Source: Sinomonas sp. ASV322
GTDB lineage: Bacteria > Actinomycetota > Actinomycetes > Actinomycetales > Micrococcaceae
Length of the DNA: 64,000 bases
Assembly (NCBI RefSeq): GCF_030908245.1
Contig: NZ_JAVFJJ010000005.1
Coordinates: 62,001 to 126,000 of the forward strand
Reading direction: 5' to 3'
Part shown: one piece after another, positions 46,902 through 55,306 of the stretch
How positions within the stretch are numbered: the first letter of the stretch is position 1
Layout of the letters: each line of letters starts with the position of its first letter
Notes under the pieces: model-generated
Seen by the model: the letters and a program-made list of their open reading frames with translations, nothing else
Told to the model about the DNA's origin: nothing
The model's database searches: none
Made by a program: the position numbers and the translations under genes

Positions 46902-48680
46902 TCAGCCGCGCCGGGTGTTCGACGCCGGTGCGCTCGCCCGCCGCGGGCCGCGCCGACCGCCGTCGGAGCCGCGCTGCCCGGCACCACGCGATCCGGAGGC
47001 TGCGCCGCCCCCGCGTCCGCCGCCGTAATTCCCGCCGGAGGTGCCGCCCGTCGTCGTGCTCCACACCGCGCTGCTGCCCGCGCGGGGCGTGGACCGCCGC
47101 GACTGGCTGCCGCGAGACTCGCCCTTCTCCCCGCTCCGCGGTGCGGAGGAACGCTCGCCGCCACGGGCCTCGCTCCGCGGTGCGGAGGAACGCTCGCCGC
47201 CACGGGCCTCGCTCCGCGGTGCGGAGGAACGCTCGCCGCCACGGGCCTCGCTCCGCGGTGCGGAGGAACGCTCGCGGGCCTTCGAGCCACGCTCGCCGCC
47301 ACGGGCGTCCCCACGGCCCGCCGAGGGAGCTCCTCCGGCCGCGGCCCCGCCTGAACCGCGGCCGCGCCGCGCGCGCTTGCGCTGCGCGTTCGCGCCGGTC
47401 GACTTCCCGCCGCCCTGCTGCGGGAGCTTCGCCGCGACCTCAGCCGCGCGCTCCGCCGGGTCGACGTAGTCGGCCGGCTCGCCGACGAGCTCGGCCACGG
47501 CGGCCGACGACGACGTCACAGGCTGGAATTCGACCTTGACGCCCGCGTGGCGCAGGAGATCGCGCACCTCGTGCTGCTGCTCGGGCAGGGAGACCGTGAC
47601 GACGGCGCCCTCGGAGCCCGCGCGGGCGGTGCGGCCCGAGCGGTGCAGGTAGGACTTGTGCTCGGCCGGCGGGTCGACGTGGACGACGAGCTCGACGTCG
47701 TCCACGTGCACGCCGCGCGCGGCGACATCCGTCGCGACCAGGACGCGCACGGCGCCCGACGCGAAGTCCGCGAGGTTGCGGTCGCGCGCGTTCTGCGAAA
47801 GGTTGCCGTGGAGGTCGACGGCGGGGATCCCGGCCAGGGTGAGCTGCTTCGCAAGCCGCTTCGCGTGGTGCTTGGTCCGCATGAAGAGGACGCGACGCCC
47901 ACGGCCGGAGGCGAGCGCGTGTACGAGATTCTTCTTGGCGCCCGCGTCGGCGGCCACAAAGACGTGGTGCTCCATCGTCGTGACGGCGGCACGCGCCTCG
48001 TCGACGGAGTGGGTGAGCGGATTGTGGAGGTACCGCTTGACGAGCGCGTCGACGCCGTTGTCGAGCGTCGCGGAGAAGAGGAGCCGCTGGGCATCCTTGG
48101 GCGTCGCGTCGAGGAGGCGCTTCACGACGGGCAGGAAGCCGAGGTCCGCCATGTGGTCCGCCTCGTCGAGCACCGTGACCTTCACGTGGCCGAGGTCCAC
48201 GAGCCCTTGGCGTCCGAGGTCCTCGAGGCGCCCCGGGCACGCGATGACGATGTCGACGCCGGCGTTGAGCGCGCGCTCCTGGCGCTGCTGGGAAACGCCG
48301 CCGTAGATGACCGTCGTCGTGAGGCCCGCGGCGTGGGCCAGCGGCTCGACGGTCGCGTTGATCTGGGTCGCGAGCTCGCGGGTCGGGGCGAGCACGAGGC
48401 CGAGCGGGCGGCGCGGGGCGCGGGCGACGGCGGCGCCCGCCGCATCGAGGCGCGCGACGAGCGGGATCGCGAACGCGAGCGTCTTCCCCGAGCCGGTGCG
48501 GCCGCGGCCGAGCACGTCGCGGCCCGCGAGCGTGTCGGGCAGCGTTGCGGCCTGGATCGGGAACGGGGTCTCGATGCCCTGGTGGGCGAGGGCGCTATCG
48601 AGCACGGACGGCACGCCGAGCGTCGCAAACGTGGGGGAAGGAGTGGTGGGGGCAGGCATGAGTACAGTCAGCTCCAGCAT
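46902..48680 (-). CDS. DEAD-box ATP-dependent RNA helicase with a repetitive RGG-like tail
   Basis: It unwinds RNA, probably in ribosome assembly or cold adaptation. The Q motif region (TPFPIQAATLP), Walker A GRGRTGSGKT, PTRELATQI, the DEAD box as VLDEADHMADLGF, SATL and the C-terminal HRSGRTARAG motif VI are all present. Residues beyond ~430 form a basic low-complexity tail rich in Arg, Gly and Ser, with a 13-residue unit (SEARGGERSSAPR) repeated about four times. ATG 48680 has GGGGA 8 bases upstream; ATG 48659 is also possible. Confidence 0.92.
   Translation of the reverse strand: MLELTVLMPAPTTPSPTFATLGVPSVLDSALAHQGIETPFPIQAATLPDTLAGRDVLGRGRTGSGKTLAFAIPLVARLDAAGAAVARAPRRPLGLVLAPTRELATQINATVEPLAHAAGLTTTVIYGGVSQQRQERALNAGVDIVIACPGRLEDLGRQGLVDLGHVKVTVLDEADHMADLGFLPVVKRLLDATPKDAQRLLFSATLDNGVDALVKRYLHNPLTHSVDEARAAVTTMEHHVFVAADAGAKKNLVHALASGRGRRVLFMRTKHHAKRLAKQLTLAGIPAVDLHGNLSQNARDRNLADFASGAVRVLVATDVAARGVHVDDVELVVHVDPPAEHKSYLHRSGRTARAGSEGAVVTVSLPEQQHEVRDLLRHAGVKVEFQPVTSSSAAVAELVGEPADYVDPAERAAEVAAKLPQQGGGKSTGANAQRKRARRGRGSGGAAAGGAPSAGRGDARGGERGSKARERSSAPRSEARGGERSSAPRSEARGGERSSAPRSEARGGERSSAPRSGEKGESRGSQSRRSTPRAGSSAVWSTTTGGTSGGNYGGGRGGGAASGSRGAGQRGSDGGRRGPRRASAPASNTRRG
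47132..47275. repeat. 39-bp tandem repeat in the helicase tail
   Basis: A 39-bp unit starts at 47132, 47171, 47210 and 47249 with almost identical sequence; the last copy is truncated. 39 is a multiple of three, so copy changes would keep the frame and change tail length by 13 residues. Confidence 0.9.
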
Positions 48681-48886
48681 CGGAAGGTCCCCGCAGACCG
48701 GGCGGCAAGCGGGTTCGCCGAAGAAAGGGAGCCTGGCACGGGGCCTGTCAACGCGTTCATCGACGCAGGGCTCTGCGTCCGACGCCTACGGAGGAAAGTG
48801 TTCCGTGAGGCGAAGTAGCCTGTCAGGCGAGGTTTGCCTGTGAGGCGCCGCGGGTCATGAGGCGCCGCGGCCGCGGCCCAATTGAG

Positions 48887-49933
48887 TCATTCTATCAGGA
48901 TCGGGGACGCGACCACGTCTCCGGTCGCCGTACCGTCCGGCCTCAGCATGCACCCGACGCGCTTGACGCTGCTCAGCATGACCGTGCTCTGGACGAGCTC
49001 GATCCCGGGAATCCGCTCCTGGAGGGCGAGCTCCGCGGTCATGACGTCTGCCACGGTGCGCAGCCACATCATGATCGTGAAGTTCGTCTGGCCCGTCGTC
49101 GACGCGACGAGACGCACGTTCCGGAGGCCGCTGAGCGCCGCGGCGGCCTGGACGTGCTGGCCCGGCGGGACTTTCGTGAGCCACTTGCACGCGACGGGAT
49201 ACCCCGCTGGCCCTTGCGCGACCTCGCATCGGAACGAGAGCAGGCCGCTCCCGATCACGCGCGCGAGCTGCCGGTGGACGGTCGCGGGGCTGCGGCCGAG
49301 CTCGCGCGCCATGTCCGCGGCGCTCGCGCGCCCGTTGCGGGCGAGGAGCGGGAGGAGGTCGAAGCACGCGGGTGGGAGCCGGCCGCTGAACGGCTCGGAC
49401 CGCGCGAGTGCCGAGAACGCGGCGATCTGCTCGCGATCGAGGGCCGCGAGCCGCCACGAGTGCCCGCCCGAGTGGAGGCGCGTGCACAGTTCGGTCTGGA
49501 TCCGGCTCACCCCGGGCGCCGTGGCGAGGCGCGGAAGGATCGACTCCGCGCATTCGGAGAGGTTGCGCGCGAAAACCGTGAGGGCGATCTCGGGCTGGCT
49601 CGTCGCGACGTCGATCGTTTGCACAACGGGAATGACCGCAAGCGCCGCGACGGCCTCCTCGCGGCGGCCCGGCACGCATTCGACGTCGACGAACGCGAGC
49701 ACCATCTCGGACGGGTCGCCCTTGAGGTGGGCGGTCACCCACGCGAGCCCGGCCGAGTGGAGGCGCTCCCACCGGCGCGCGAGCGTCGCGGGATGCGCGC
49801 CGAGGATGTCGGCGGCGTCGAGCCAGGCGACGCGCGGGGCGATCTGCAGCGCGTGGAGGAGGGCGAGATCGTCCTCCGAAAGCTCGACGACGGGGGCACC
49901 CCATGAGAGAAATCTCTGCCGGGCAGAATCCAT
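48887..49933 (-). CDS. Lrp/AsnC-family regulator with two AsnC-type modules
   Basis: The 348-residue protein holds two Lrp-like units in tandem: a helix-turn-helix at about residues 20-65 (LHALQIAPRVAWLDAADILGAHPATLARRWERLHSAGL) and a second at about 190-235 (LLARNGRASAADMARELGRSPATVHRQLARVIGSGLL), each followed by a ligand-binding-like domain. ATG 49933 is preceded by AATAAT 7 bases upstream, a probable leaderless start. It is divergent from an M20 amidohydrolase-MHS transporter pair, its likely target. Confidence 0.85.
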   Translation of the reverse strand: MDSARQRFLSWGAPVVELSEDDLALLHALQIAPRVAWLDAADILGAHPATLARRWERLHSAGLAWVTAHLKGDPSEMVLAFVDVECVPGRREEAVAALAVIPVVQTIDVATSQPEIALTVFARNLSECAESILPRLATAPGVSRIQTELCTRLHSGGHSWRLAALDREQIAAFSALARSEPFSGRLPPACFDLLPLLARNGRASAADMARELGRSPATVHRQLARVIGSGLLSFRCEVAQGPAGYPVACKWLTKVPPGQHVQAAAALSGLRNVRLVASTTGQTNFTIMMWLRTVADVMTAELALQERIPGIELVQSTVMLSSVKRVGCMLRPDGTATGDVVASPILIE

Positions 49934-50056
49934 GTGAGCGATTATTGCATTTTTACGCGCGGGAAATACGGCGTCCCGCACACTGTCTGACGAACACAAA
50001 AAACGTGGCGCACGCCACACGTGGGCGCCGTCCGGCGCCGTGAAGGAGGAGCCGAA

Positions 50057-51346
50057 TTGATCGACGAGGCACGCGGCCTGCAGGACACACTCACGGCGTG
50101 GCGGCATGCCCTCCACCAGGAGCCCGAGATCGGCCTCGACCTCCCCCGCACGCAGGAAAAGGTCCTCGCCGTCCTCGACGGCCTCGGGCTGGAACTCAGC
50201 ACGGGCACCGACACGACGTCGGTCACCGCAGTGCTCCGCGGCACGGGAGGATCGGCCGCTCGCGCCGAGCACCGCGGCGGCGAGAACGACGACGACGGCG
50301 GGTCGCCGTCGTCGTCCACTGTGCAGGGATCTGCGGCGCAGGCCGAGCGACCCGTGGTGCTCCTTCGCGCGGACATGGACGGCCTCCCCGTCCAGGAGCG
50401 CACGGGCGTCGAGTTCACGTCGCGGATCGACGGCGCGATGCACGCCTGCGGGCATGACCTGCACACGTCGATGCTTCTCGGCGCGGCCACCATCCTGGCG
50501 GACAATCGGCACAAGCTCGCGGGCGACGTCGTCCTCATGTTCCAGCCCGGCGAGGAGGGCTACGACGGTGCGAGCGTCATGGTGCGCGAAGGCGTCCTCG
50601 ACGCCGCGGGGCGCCGCGCCGACGCGGCCTTCGGCCTCCACGTCTTCTCGTCCATGGAACCGCACGGGCGCTTCGTGACGCGCCCCGGCGTCATGATGAG
50701 CGCCTCCGACGGCCTCTTCGTCACGGTGCGCGGCGCGGGCGGGCACGGCTCCGCCCCGCATGCGGCCAAGGATCCCGTGACCGTCGCCGCGGAGATGGTC
50801 CTCGCGCTCCAGACGATGGTCACGCGCCAGTTCAACATGTTCGATCCGTGCGTCGTGACGGTCGGGCGGCTCGCTGCGGGCACGAAGCGCAACGTCATCC
50901 CGGACGCCGCCGAGTTCGACGCCACGATCCGCACGTTCTCCGATGCGAACCGCGACCGCATGCAGCGCGCTATCCCGCGCCTTCTCGAGGGCATCGCCCA
51001 CGCCCACGGCCTCGAGGTCGACGTGCGCTACGCGGCCGAATACCCGCTCACGGTCACCGACGTGGCCGAGACGGAGTTCGCGGAGTCGACCATCAACGAG
51101 CTCTTCGACGGGCGGCACTCGCGCCTCGCGCAGCCTCTGAGCGGCTCGGAGGACTTCTCGCGCGTCCTCGCAGAGGTCCCCGGGAGCTTCATCGGGCTGA
51201 GCGCCGTTCCCGCGGGAGTCGACCCCACGACGACCGCGTTCAACCACTCCCCGTTCGCGGCGTTCGACGACTCGGTCCTCACCGACGGCGCGGCGCTGTA
51301 CGCCCAGCTCGCCCTCGCCAAGACGGCGGAACTCGCCGCCCGCTGA
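50057..51346 (+). CDS. M20D-family amidohydrolase (N-acyl amino acid/hippurate hydrolase type)
   Basis: A 429-residue metallo-amidohydrolase: WRHALHQEPEIGLDLPRTQ, LRADMDGLPVQE, MHACGHDLHTSMLLGAA (metal-binding Cys/His), FQPGEEGYDGA and GHGSAPHAAKDPV are the M20D signatures. A Ser/Asp-rich insert at about residues 62-92 is unusual. The start is TTG 50057, with AAGGAGGA 6 bases upstream. The family hydrolyses N-acyl amino acids or conjugates; it is not of the allantoate amidohydrolase branch. The transporter gene follows after a hairpin. Confidence 0.88.
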   Translation: MIDEARGLQDTLTAWRHALHQEPEIGLDLPRTQEKVLAVLDGLGLELSTGTDTTSVTAVLRGTGGSAARAEHRGGENDDDGGSPSSSTVQGSAAQAERPVVLLRADMDGLPVQERTGVEFTSRIDGAMHACGHDLHTSMLLGAATILADNRHKLAGDVVLMFQPGEEGYDGASVMVREGVLDAAGRRADAAFGLHVFSSMEPHGRFVTRPGVMMSASDGLFVTVRGAGGHGSAPHAAKDPVTVAAEMVLALQTMVTRQFNMFDPCVVTVGRLAAGTKRNVIPDAAEFDATIRTFSDANRDRMQRAIPRLLEGIAHAHGLEVDVRYAAEYPLTVTDVAETEFAESTINELFDGRHSRLAQPLSGSEDFSRVLAEVPGSFIGLSAVPAGVDPTTTAFNHSPFAAFDDSVLTDGAALYAQLALAKTAELAAR

Positions 51347-51354
51347 CGGCCGCC

Positions 51355-51391
51355 GCCCCCGGACGGTCCGCACACCCGGCCGTCCGGGGGC
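51355..51391 (+). terminator. Hairpin between the M20 hydrolase and the transporter
   Basis: GCCCCCGGACGG (51355-51366) and CCGTCCGGGGGC (51380-51391) are perfectly complementary over 12 bp around a 13-base loop. Confidence 0.75.
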
Positions 51392-51450
51392 TTCGCCCAC
51401 CGCATCCACGCCCACCACTCCCCCGCACCCACCGCCCCCTGGAGACATCC

Positions 51451-52761
51451 ATGACAGCCAGCACCGGCCCCAGCACGCGCACGGCGAGCGCCGCCGTCGT
51501 CGCCCCCTCCGCGCGTCGCACGCTCGTCAGCACCGGCATCGGCAACGCCGCCGAGTGGTACGACTGGGCCATCTACGCGACCTTCGCGCCGTACTTCTCG
51601 AAGCAGCTGTTCAGCCCGTCCGACCCGACCTCGGCGATCCTCTCGACGCTCGCGATCTTCGCCGTCGGCTTCGTGGCCCGCCCGTTCGGCGGCTTCGTCT
51701 TCGGCTGGGTCGGCGACCGATTCGGGCGGAAGACGTCGATGACGATGACGGTCGCGCTCGCTGCCGTCGGCAGCCTCCTCATCGGCATCGCCCCGACGTT
51801 CGGGGCCGTGGGTGCGCTTGCCTCGCTCGTGCTCCTCGTCGCGCGGCTCGTGCAGGGCCTCGCGCACGGCGGCGAGCTCCCCTCCTCGCAGACGTACCTT
51901 TCCGAGATGGCCCCGCGCGAGAAGCGCGGCTTCTGGTCCACCCTCATCTACTTCTCGGGCACGCTCGGCAACATGACCGGCGCGCTCATCGGCGCGATCC
52001 TCGCGGCCGCCCTTCCCAAGGCGGACATGGCCGCGTGGGGCTGGCGTCTCCCCTTCATCCTCGGCGCGCTCATGGGCCTCTACGGGCTCGTCATGCGCGC
52101 CCGCATGCCCGAGACCGAGGCGTTCGAGGAGCTCGACACCGCTCACCACAAGTCGCAGGGGCTCATCAAGGACATCCTCGAACACCGCAAGCAGGCTCTC
52201 CAGGTCATCGGCATGACGGTCGGCCTCACGGTCATCTACTACGTGTGGGCCATCGTCGCGCCCACGTACGCCGCGACGAGCCTCAAGCTGGACCCGGGGC
52301 AGGCGCTCTGGTACGGGTTCGCGGCGAACCTCGTCTTCCTCGCGGTTCTCCCACTGTGGGGCAAGCTGAGCGACAGGATCGGACGCAAGCCCGTGCTCAT
52401 CATCGGCGGCCTCGGATGCGCCGTCCTGCATTTCCCCATGACGTGGCTCCTGCACGACTCGCTGTGGCAGCTCTTCGTCTCGATGTCCGTCATGCTCATC
52501 TTCATCGCGGCGGGCGCCGCGATCGCCCCGGCCGCGTACGCTGAGCTGTTCCCCGCCAAGGTGCGCACGGCCGGCGTCGGCGTACCCTACGCGATCGCCG
52601 TCGCGGCCTTCGGCGGCACGGCCCCGTACCTGCAGACCCTCTTCACGGACGTCGTGAAGCAGCCGTGGATGTTCAATGTGTACGCCGTGGTCATGGTGCT
52701 CGTCTCCGTCGCCGTCGTGCTCAGCCTGCCTGAGACGAAGGGCAAGGACCTCAGCGTCTGA
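51451..52761 (+). CDS. MHS-family MFS metabolite/H+ symporter
   Basis: A 436-residue major facilitator with twelve predicted helices, of the metabolite:H+ symporter (KgtP/ProP/ShiA) group: GNAAEWYDWAIYATFAPYFSKQLF, RPFGGFVFGWVGDRFGRKTSM, RLVQGLAHGGELPSSQTYLSEMAP and the second-half GKLSDRIGRKPVLI are hallmarks. ATG 51451 has GGAG 8 bases upstream. The substrate is unknown, probably the compound handled by the upstream amidohydrolase. Confidence 0.9.
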   Translation: MTASTGPSTRTASAAVVAPSARRTLVSTGIGNAAEWYDWAIYATFAPYFSKQLFSPSDPTSAILSTLAIFAVGFVARPFGGFVFGWVGDRFGRKTSMTMTVALAAVGSLLIGIAPTFGAVGALASLVLLVARLVQGLAHGGELPSSQTYLSEMAPREKRGFWSTLIYFSGTLGNMTGALIGAILAAALPKADMAAWGWRLPFILGALMGLYGLVMRARMPETEAFEELDTAHHKSQGLIKDILEHRKQALQVIGMTVGLTVIYYVWAIVAPTYAATSLKLDPGQALWYGFAANLVFLAVLPLWGKLSDRIGRKPVLIIGGLGCAVLHFPMTWLLHDSLWQLFVSMSVMLIFIAAGAAIAPAAYAELFPAKVRTAGVGVPYAIAVAAFGGTAPYLQTLFTDVVKQPWMFNVYAVVMVLVSVAVVLSLPETKGKDLSV

Positions 52762-52763
52762 CC

Positions 52764-52920
52764 GTTCAGGGGTCACCTCCCGTGGGTGCGTGGCGCGCGC
52801 ACCCACGGGAGGTGACCCCTCGACGAACCGGCACCCACGGGAGGTGACCCCTCGACGAACCGGCACCCACGGGAGGTGACCCCTCGACGAACCGGCACCC
52901 TCGGGAGGTGACCCCTGAAC
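52764..52920. repeat. Array C of the GGTGACCC repeat family, MITE-like with terminal inverted repeats
   Basis: The element begins GTTCAGGGGTCACCTCCCG and ends with its inverse, giving ~25-bp terminal inverted repeats with one mismatch. Inside, four direct copies of ACCC(A/T)CGGGAGGTGACCCCT start at 52801, 52833, 52865 and 52897, exactly 32 bp apart. The first inverted copy (52768-52787) and the first direct copy (52801-52820) are perfectly complementary over 20 bp, a strong hairpin just after the transporter stop. No target-site duplication is evident. Confidence 0.9.
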
Positions 52921-52934
52921 TAGGCTTGAGGGCG

Positions 52935-53810
52935 ATGAGCGAGCACCCCGAATCCCCCGCCGCCGAGCACCAGCCAGGCGACGCCAACCCGATCACCCCC
53001 GGCAGCCAGGCGTCCTTCGGCACGTACCGGCGCCAGCCGGTGAGCTTCGTGCGCCGCGGCACGCGGCTTCAGGGCCGGCGGCAGCAGGCGTGGGACGAGC
53101 ACGCGGAGGCCTTCGTCGTCGACGTCCCCCGGCACGTCGCCGACACGTCGGTCCACCCGGAATACGTGTTCGACGCCGGGGCCGAATTCGGGCGTCCGGC
53201 TCCCCTCGTGATCGAAATAGGCTCCGGGCTCGGCGAGGCCGTTGTCGCCGCCGCGGAGGCCAGCCCCGAACGCAACTTCCTCGCGGTCGAGGTGTACCGG
53301 CCCGGCCTCGCCAACACGCTCCTGCGCATCGCGCAGCGCGGACTCACGAACGTCCGCGTGGTCCAGGCCAACGCGCCGGAGGTCCTCGGCACGATGCTGC
53401 CCCCGGGCTCCGCGAGCGAGGTCTGGGTTTTCTTCCCCGATCCGTGGCACAAGACTAAGCACCACAAGCGGCGGCTCGTGAACGATTCGTTCGCGGAGCT
53501 CGCCGCTCGCGTCCTCGCGCCGGGCGGCCTGTGGCGGCTCGCGACCGACTGGTCCGGCTACGCGCAGCAGATGCGCGACGTCGTCGTCGCCTCGCCTGCG
53601 TTCCGCAACGCGCACGACGGCGAGCGCACCGGGGCGGCGAGCCCCCTCACGGCGGCGTGGGCCTCCGGGGTCGACTGCGAGCCGACGGGCGAGACCGATT
53701 CCGTAGGCGGGTGGGCGCCGCGGTTCGAGGGCCGCGTGCTCACGAGCTTCGAGAACAAGGCCCTCAAAGCCGGGCGAGTGATCTTCGACCTGACGGCGGT
53801 GCACGACTAG
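52935..53810 (+). CDS. trmB: tRNA (guanine-N7)-methyltransferase
   Basis: It methylates G46 of tRNA. The 291-residue protein has the SAM-binding VIEIGSGLGEAVVAAA (about residues 85-100), NFLAVEVYRPGLAN, the characteristic VWVFFPDPWHKTKHHKRRLV and LATDWSGYAQQM. The N-terminal ~55 residues are basic and family-variable. ATG 52935 is 8 bases after TAGGCT, a probable -10 box, so the mRNA has almost no leader; that -10 box abuts the end of repeat array C. Confidence 0.93.
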   Translation: MSEHPESPAAEHQPGDANPITPGSQASFGTYRRQPVSFVRRGTRLQGRRQQAWDEHAEAFVVDVPRHVADTSVHPEYVFDAGAEFGRPAPLVIEIGSGLGEAVVAAAEASPERNFLAVEVYRPGLANTLLRIAQRGLTNVRVVQANAPEVLGTMLPPGSASEVWVFFPDPWHKTKHHKRRLVNDSFAELAARVLAPGGLWRLATDWSGYAQQMRDVVVASPAFRNAHDGERTGAASPLTAAWASGVDCEPTGETDSVGGWAPRFEGRVLTSFENKALKAGRVIFDLTAVHD

Positions 53811-53917
53811 CGTTCGCGAGCCTGCGTCGAGCGACGGCCGGCGCCGTCGCCCTCGGCCGGGGCGTCGGGCGACTTCGTCCGGGCCACCCGCCCCGACGCG
53901 CGGAACGCCCCAGAATC

Positions 53918-53953
53918 GGACGTTTGCCTCAAGTTTCAGCGCGAGGCAAGTCC
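53918..53953. other. Hairpin downstream of trmB
   Basis: GGAC-(GT)-TTGCCTC (53918-53930) pairs with GAGGCAA-GTCC (53943-53953) around a 12-base loop. It lies about 110 bases after trmB and may be a distal terminator or part of a small RNA. Confidence 0.55.
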
Positions 53954-53983
53954 GAAAGGCAGGGCACTCCTGGGAAAGACGGC

Positions 53984-54026
53984 TTGTGGCCGAGAAGACG
54001 GACTCGGCCCGTCTTCTCGGCCACAA
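53984..54026. terminator. Perfect 18-bp hairpin
   Basis: TTGTGGCCGAGAAGACGG (53984-54001) and CCGTCTTCTCGGCCACAA (54009-54026) are perfectly complementary with a 7-base loop. It lies downstream of the possible small minus-strand gene and could end its transcript or that of trmB. There is no T-tract. Confidence 0.65.
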
Positions 54027-54063
54027 CGCGTCTCAGCGTCGGCCGTTCGCTCGCCGCCCGCCC

Positions 54064-54249
54064 CTATCCAACGGGCCGCGGACAAAGAGAGCTCGCGAAT
54101 GCCGCAAGAACGGCCGTCGCGACGGGCAGAACCACCGGCCATAAGATTCTGCGCAGACCAATCTCACCCATCACCGCAAGTAGCGGGCCCCAGAGGAGTT
54201 GGGCCGCCGTCAACGTCAGGATGAGGGCGAAAGCGAACGCGCCGAGCAC
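54064..54249 (-). CDS. Possible small two-helix membrane protein
   Basis: The 61-residue frame (GTG start at 54249) encodes two clear hydrophobic segments, AFAFALILTLTAAQLLWGPLL and LWPVVLPVATAVLAAFASSL, joined by GEIGLRR. Its third-position GC is clearly lower than in neighbouring genes and no good ribosome site is seen, so it may be spurious or transferred. No family is recognised. Confidence 0.35.
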   Translation of the reverse strand: MLGAFAFALILTLTAAQLLWGPLLAVMGEIGLRRILWPVVLPVATAVLAAFASSLCPRPVG

Positions 54250-54373
54250 GCTGTCCAGCGTCGCTGCCGTCCGCGGAATCGACTACAACTCGTAGACGCC
54301 AGCGACCAACCCAGCCGACGCAAAGCACCCAAAGACTCCAGGCCTGTGGACGCGCAGGACGTATCTCACCGCA

Positions 54374-55237
54374 CTATCTGGCCCGCAGCGCGCCCACGAG
54401 GGCCTCCGCGAGCGGGTTCCACGCGCGGTTGGCCGGGCCGCTCAGGACGAGTCGGCGCCCGAGGGTCGGCTCGAGCGGAACCATCTGGAGCTCGTCAGGG
54501 AGCATGGCCGCGCCCAGGCCCGGCATGATGGCCACCCCGACGCCCTCTTGGACCATCACGATGAGGGTCGCGAGCTCGCGCACACGCTGTCGCATCTCGA
54601 ACGGCATGCCGGCCTTGGCATGGATTCGGCGGACCTCGTTCTCGCACCCGCCCGTGTTCACGATGAGGCCGTCCTCATGGAGCTCTCGCAGCGGGATCCG
54701 CTCCTCCCCCGCGAGCGGGTGATCGCGCCGCACCACGGCACAGTATTCGTCCGCGCCGACGACCACGGATCCGGGAGGATCGGGGTGCGGGTCGACGAGG
54801 ATCGCGGCGTCGACGGTGCCGTTTTCGAGCCATTCGGGGATTTCGTCGTCGTCGCCCTCGAAGAGGCTCACCTCGACCTTCGGCAGGCGGGCGGCCCACA
54901 CGGTCAGCAGCCCGGGGACGAGCCCCTGGCACACGGTCGGAACGGCGCCGAGCCGGACACGGCCCTCGGGCACCCCGGACCGGGCGCGCATGCTTCCGTC
55001 GAGCGCGTCCAACGCCGCGACCGCAGCCCTCGCGTGGGGGATCACCTCGCCCGCGAGCACGGTGGGCGCGTTGGCCCGCTCGCGGTCCAGCAAGATCCCG
55101 CCGATGTCCTCTTCGAGCGCACGGAGCGTCCGGGACACGGACGATTGGCTCACGCCGAGAAGCTGGGCCGCCGACGTGAAGGAGCCGCTGTCGACGACGG
55201 CGAGCAGCGTGCGCAACTGCGGAACGGTCGGTGCCAT
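54374..55237 (-). CDS. LysR-family transcriptional regulator
   Basis: A 287-residue LysR regulator: N-terminal helix-turn-helix (LRTLLAVVDSGSFTSAAQLLGVSQSSVSRTLRALEEDIGGILLDRE) and a C-terminal periplasmic-binding-like effector domain (VRLGAVPTVCQGLVPGLL, GVGVAIMPGLGA). It is divergent from an EamA transporter gene with a 69-base shared promoter region that holds a LysR-type box. Effector unknown. Confidence 0.93.
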   Translation of the reverse strand: MAPTVPQLRTLLAVVDSGSFTSAAQLLGVSQSSVSRTLRALEEDIGGILLDRERANAPTVLAGEVIPHARAAVAALDALDGSMRARSGVPEGRVRLGAVPTVCQGLVPGLLTVWAARLPKVEVSLFEGDDDEIPEWLENGTVDAAILVDPHPDPPGSVVVGADEYCAVVRRDHPLAGEERIPLRELHEDGLIVNTGGCENEVRRIHAKAGMPFEMRQRVRELATLIVMVQEGVGVAIMPGLGAAMLPDELQMVPLEPTLGRRLVLSGPANRAWNPLAEALVGALRAR

Positions 55238-55253
55238 GCATTCATGGTATAGC

Positions 55254-55274
55254 CAAATGCGTTCAATGTATTTG
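55254..55274. promoter_or_regulatory. LysR-type T-N11-A box
   Basis: CAAAT-N11-ATTTG is a perfect inverted repeat with the T-N11-A core expected for LysR regulators. It lies between the divergent lysR and EamA genes. Confidence 0.6.
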
Positions 55275-55306
55275 ATTCATGACGACGGCGGGGCGACAGT
55301 GAGGAC

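Larger units (their letters stand above)
53811..54373. other. 563-base region with perfect hairpins and one possible small gene
   Basis: Between trmB and the LysR gene there is no long gene. It holds the hairpins at 53918-53953 and 53984-54026 and a possible small membrane protein frame at 54064-54249. The rest (54250-54373) shows nothing recognisable. Confidence 0.75.

Noticed and set aside
50057-51346. The M20 hydrolase as the missing allantoate amidohydrolase
   Set aside because: Its HACGHDLHTSML and GHGSAPH motifs belong to the M20D acyl-amino-acid/hippurate hydrolase branch, it lies 20 kb from the purine genes, and it has its own Lrp regulator and transporter.
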